The notes beneath the pieces were generated by a model. The model made no database searches. It worked only from the letters and a program-made list of their open reading frames with translations, and had not been told where the DNA came from. DNA of 7,183 nucleotides. Origin: Chitinispirillales bacterium. Lineage in GTDB: Bacteria > Fibrobacterota > Chitinivibrionia > Chitinivibrionales > Chitinivibrionaceae. The stretch spans positions 1 through 7,183 of the forward strand of contig JAIRUI010000007.1 of the NCBI GenBank assembly GCA_031254455.1, in the 5' to 3' direction. How positions within the stretch are numbered: the first letter of the stretch is position 1; every line of letters starts with the position of its first letter. The position numbers and the translations under genes were made by a program. This document shows, piece after piece, positions 7,081 to 7,183 of the stretch.

Positions 7081-7183
7081 TTAAAATCTCCGGCTCTCCT
7101 ACTCTCAAGCGGCTATACACAATTCCTGACAAAAAAAGCGACTTATTAAAAAATCTCTCTTAAAATCTCTCAAACTCCGCTTG
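7081..7183. other. Right-edge intergenic segment with degenerate short repeats and a possible gene tail
   Basis: AAAATCTCTC occurs at 7150-7159 and 7162-7171, and a shorter form AAAATCTC at 7083-7090. Read on the minus strand this gives repeated GAGAGATTTT. Two minus-strand frames enter from the edge: one stops at 7162-7160 after seven codons, and another runs 25 codons to a TGA at 7107-7105. The latter would leave a natural spacing to the AGGAG and GGAG motifs (about 7099-7088) that precede the membrane-protein gene. Neither peptide is recognisable. No tRNA or clear transposon end is visible. Confidence 0.4.

Noticed and set aside
7081..7140. tRNA-like segment near the right edge
   Set aside because: No acceptor stem pairing, T-loop GGTTCRA or anticodon arm could be assembled on either strand.
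7106..7183. CAAGCGG (7106-7112) and CCGCTTG (7177-7183) as terminal inverted repeats of a mobile element
   Set aside because: The match is only 7 bp with no extension, no flanking target duplication is visible, and such a match is quite likely by chance in this span.

Overview
The window holds three complete genes, one partial gene at the left edge and one small membrane-protein gene near the right edge. Coding sequence has moderate GC and gaps are AT-rich. The ileS product is the long, eukaryote-like (type 2) isoleucyl-tRNA synthetase. Next to it are a Cache-GGDEF cyclic-di-GMP synthase and a secreted DUF4434-like TIM-barrel protein whose C-terminal beta-domain resembles type IX secretion sorting domains. 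Type 2 IleS, c-di-GMP signalling and a T9SS-like tail together suggest a Gram-negative gut or anaerobic lineage near Fibrobacterota/Chitinivibrionia. Bacteroidota is less likely because GGDEF proteins are scarce there. This placement is inference; no rRNA or lineage marker is present.

Layout: at 1-119 (minus) the first 39 codons of a gene leave the window, possibly the N-terminus of an Eco57I/type IIG restriction-modification protein. ileS follows at 178-3447 (minus). A 207-bp divergent intergenic region (3448-3654) carries candidate back-to-back promoters sharing a TTGACAA core, plus several short inverted repeats. From 3655, on the plus strand, the diguanylate cyclase gene (GTG start, strong Shine-Dalgarno) is followed after 14 nt by the DUF4434-like gene (5301-6785); the two look like one operon. 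A 91-residue three-helix membrane protein (6782-7057, minus) converges on it, and the two stop codons overlap. Its 5' end contains an 18-bp direct repeat that appears to have pushed its ribosome-binding site away from its start. The last 100 bp hold short degenerate repeats and possibly the tail of another minus-strand gene.

Functionally, ileS is housekeeping. The cyclase and secreted-protein pair suggests an envelope module: an extracytoplasmic Cache domain senses a small molecule, the GGDEF domain makes c-di-GMP, and the co-transcribed exported protein probably acts on a polysaccharide outside the cytoplasm. That link rests only on gene order and domain content. I found no CRISPR array, tRNA, rRNA, insertion sequence or complete mobile element. 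The most unusual features are the repeat that disrupts the small gene's start region, the insertion inside IleS, and the cyclase/secreted TIM-barrel pairing.
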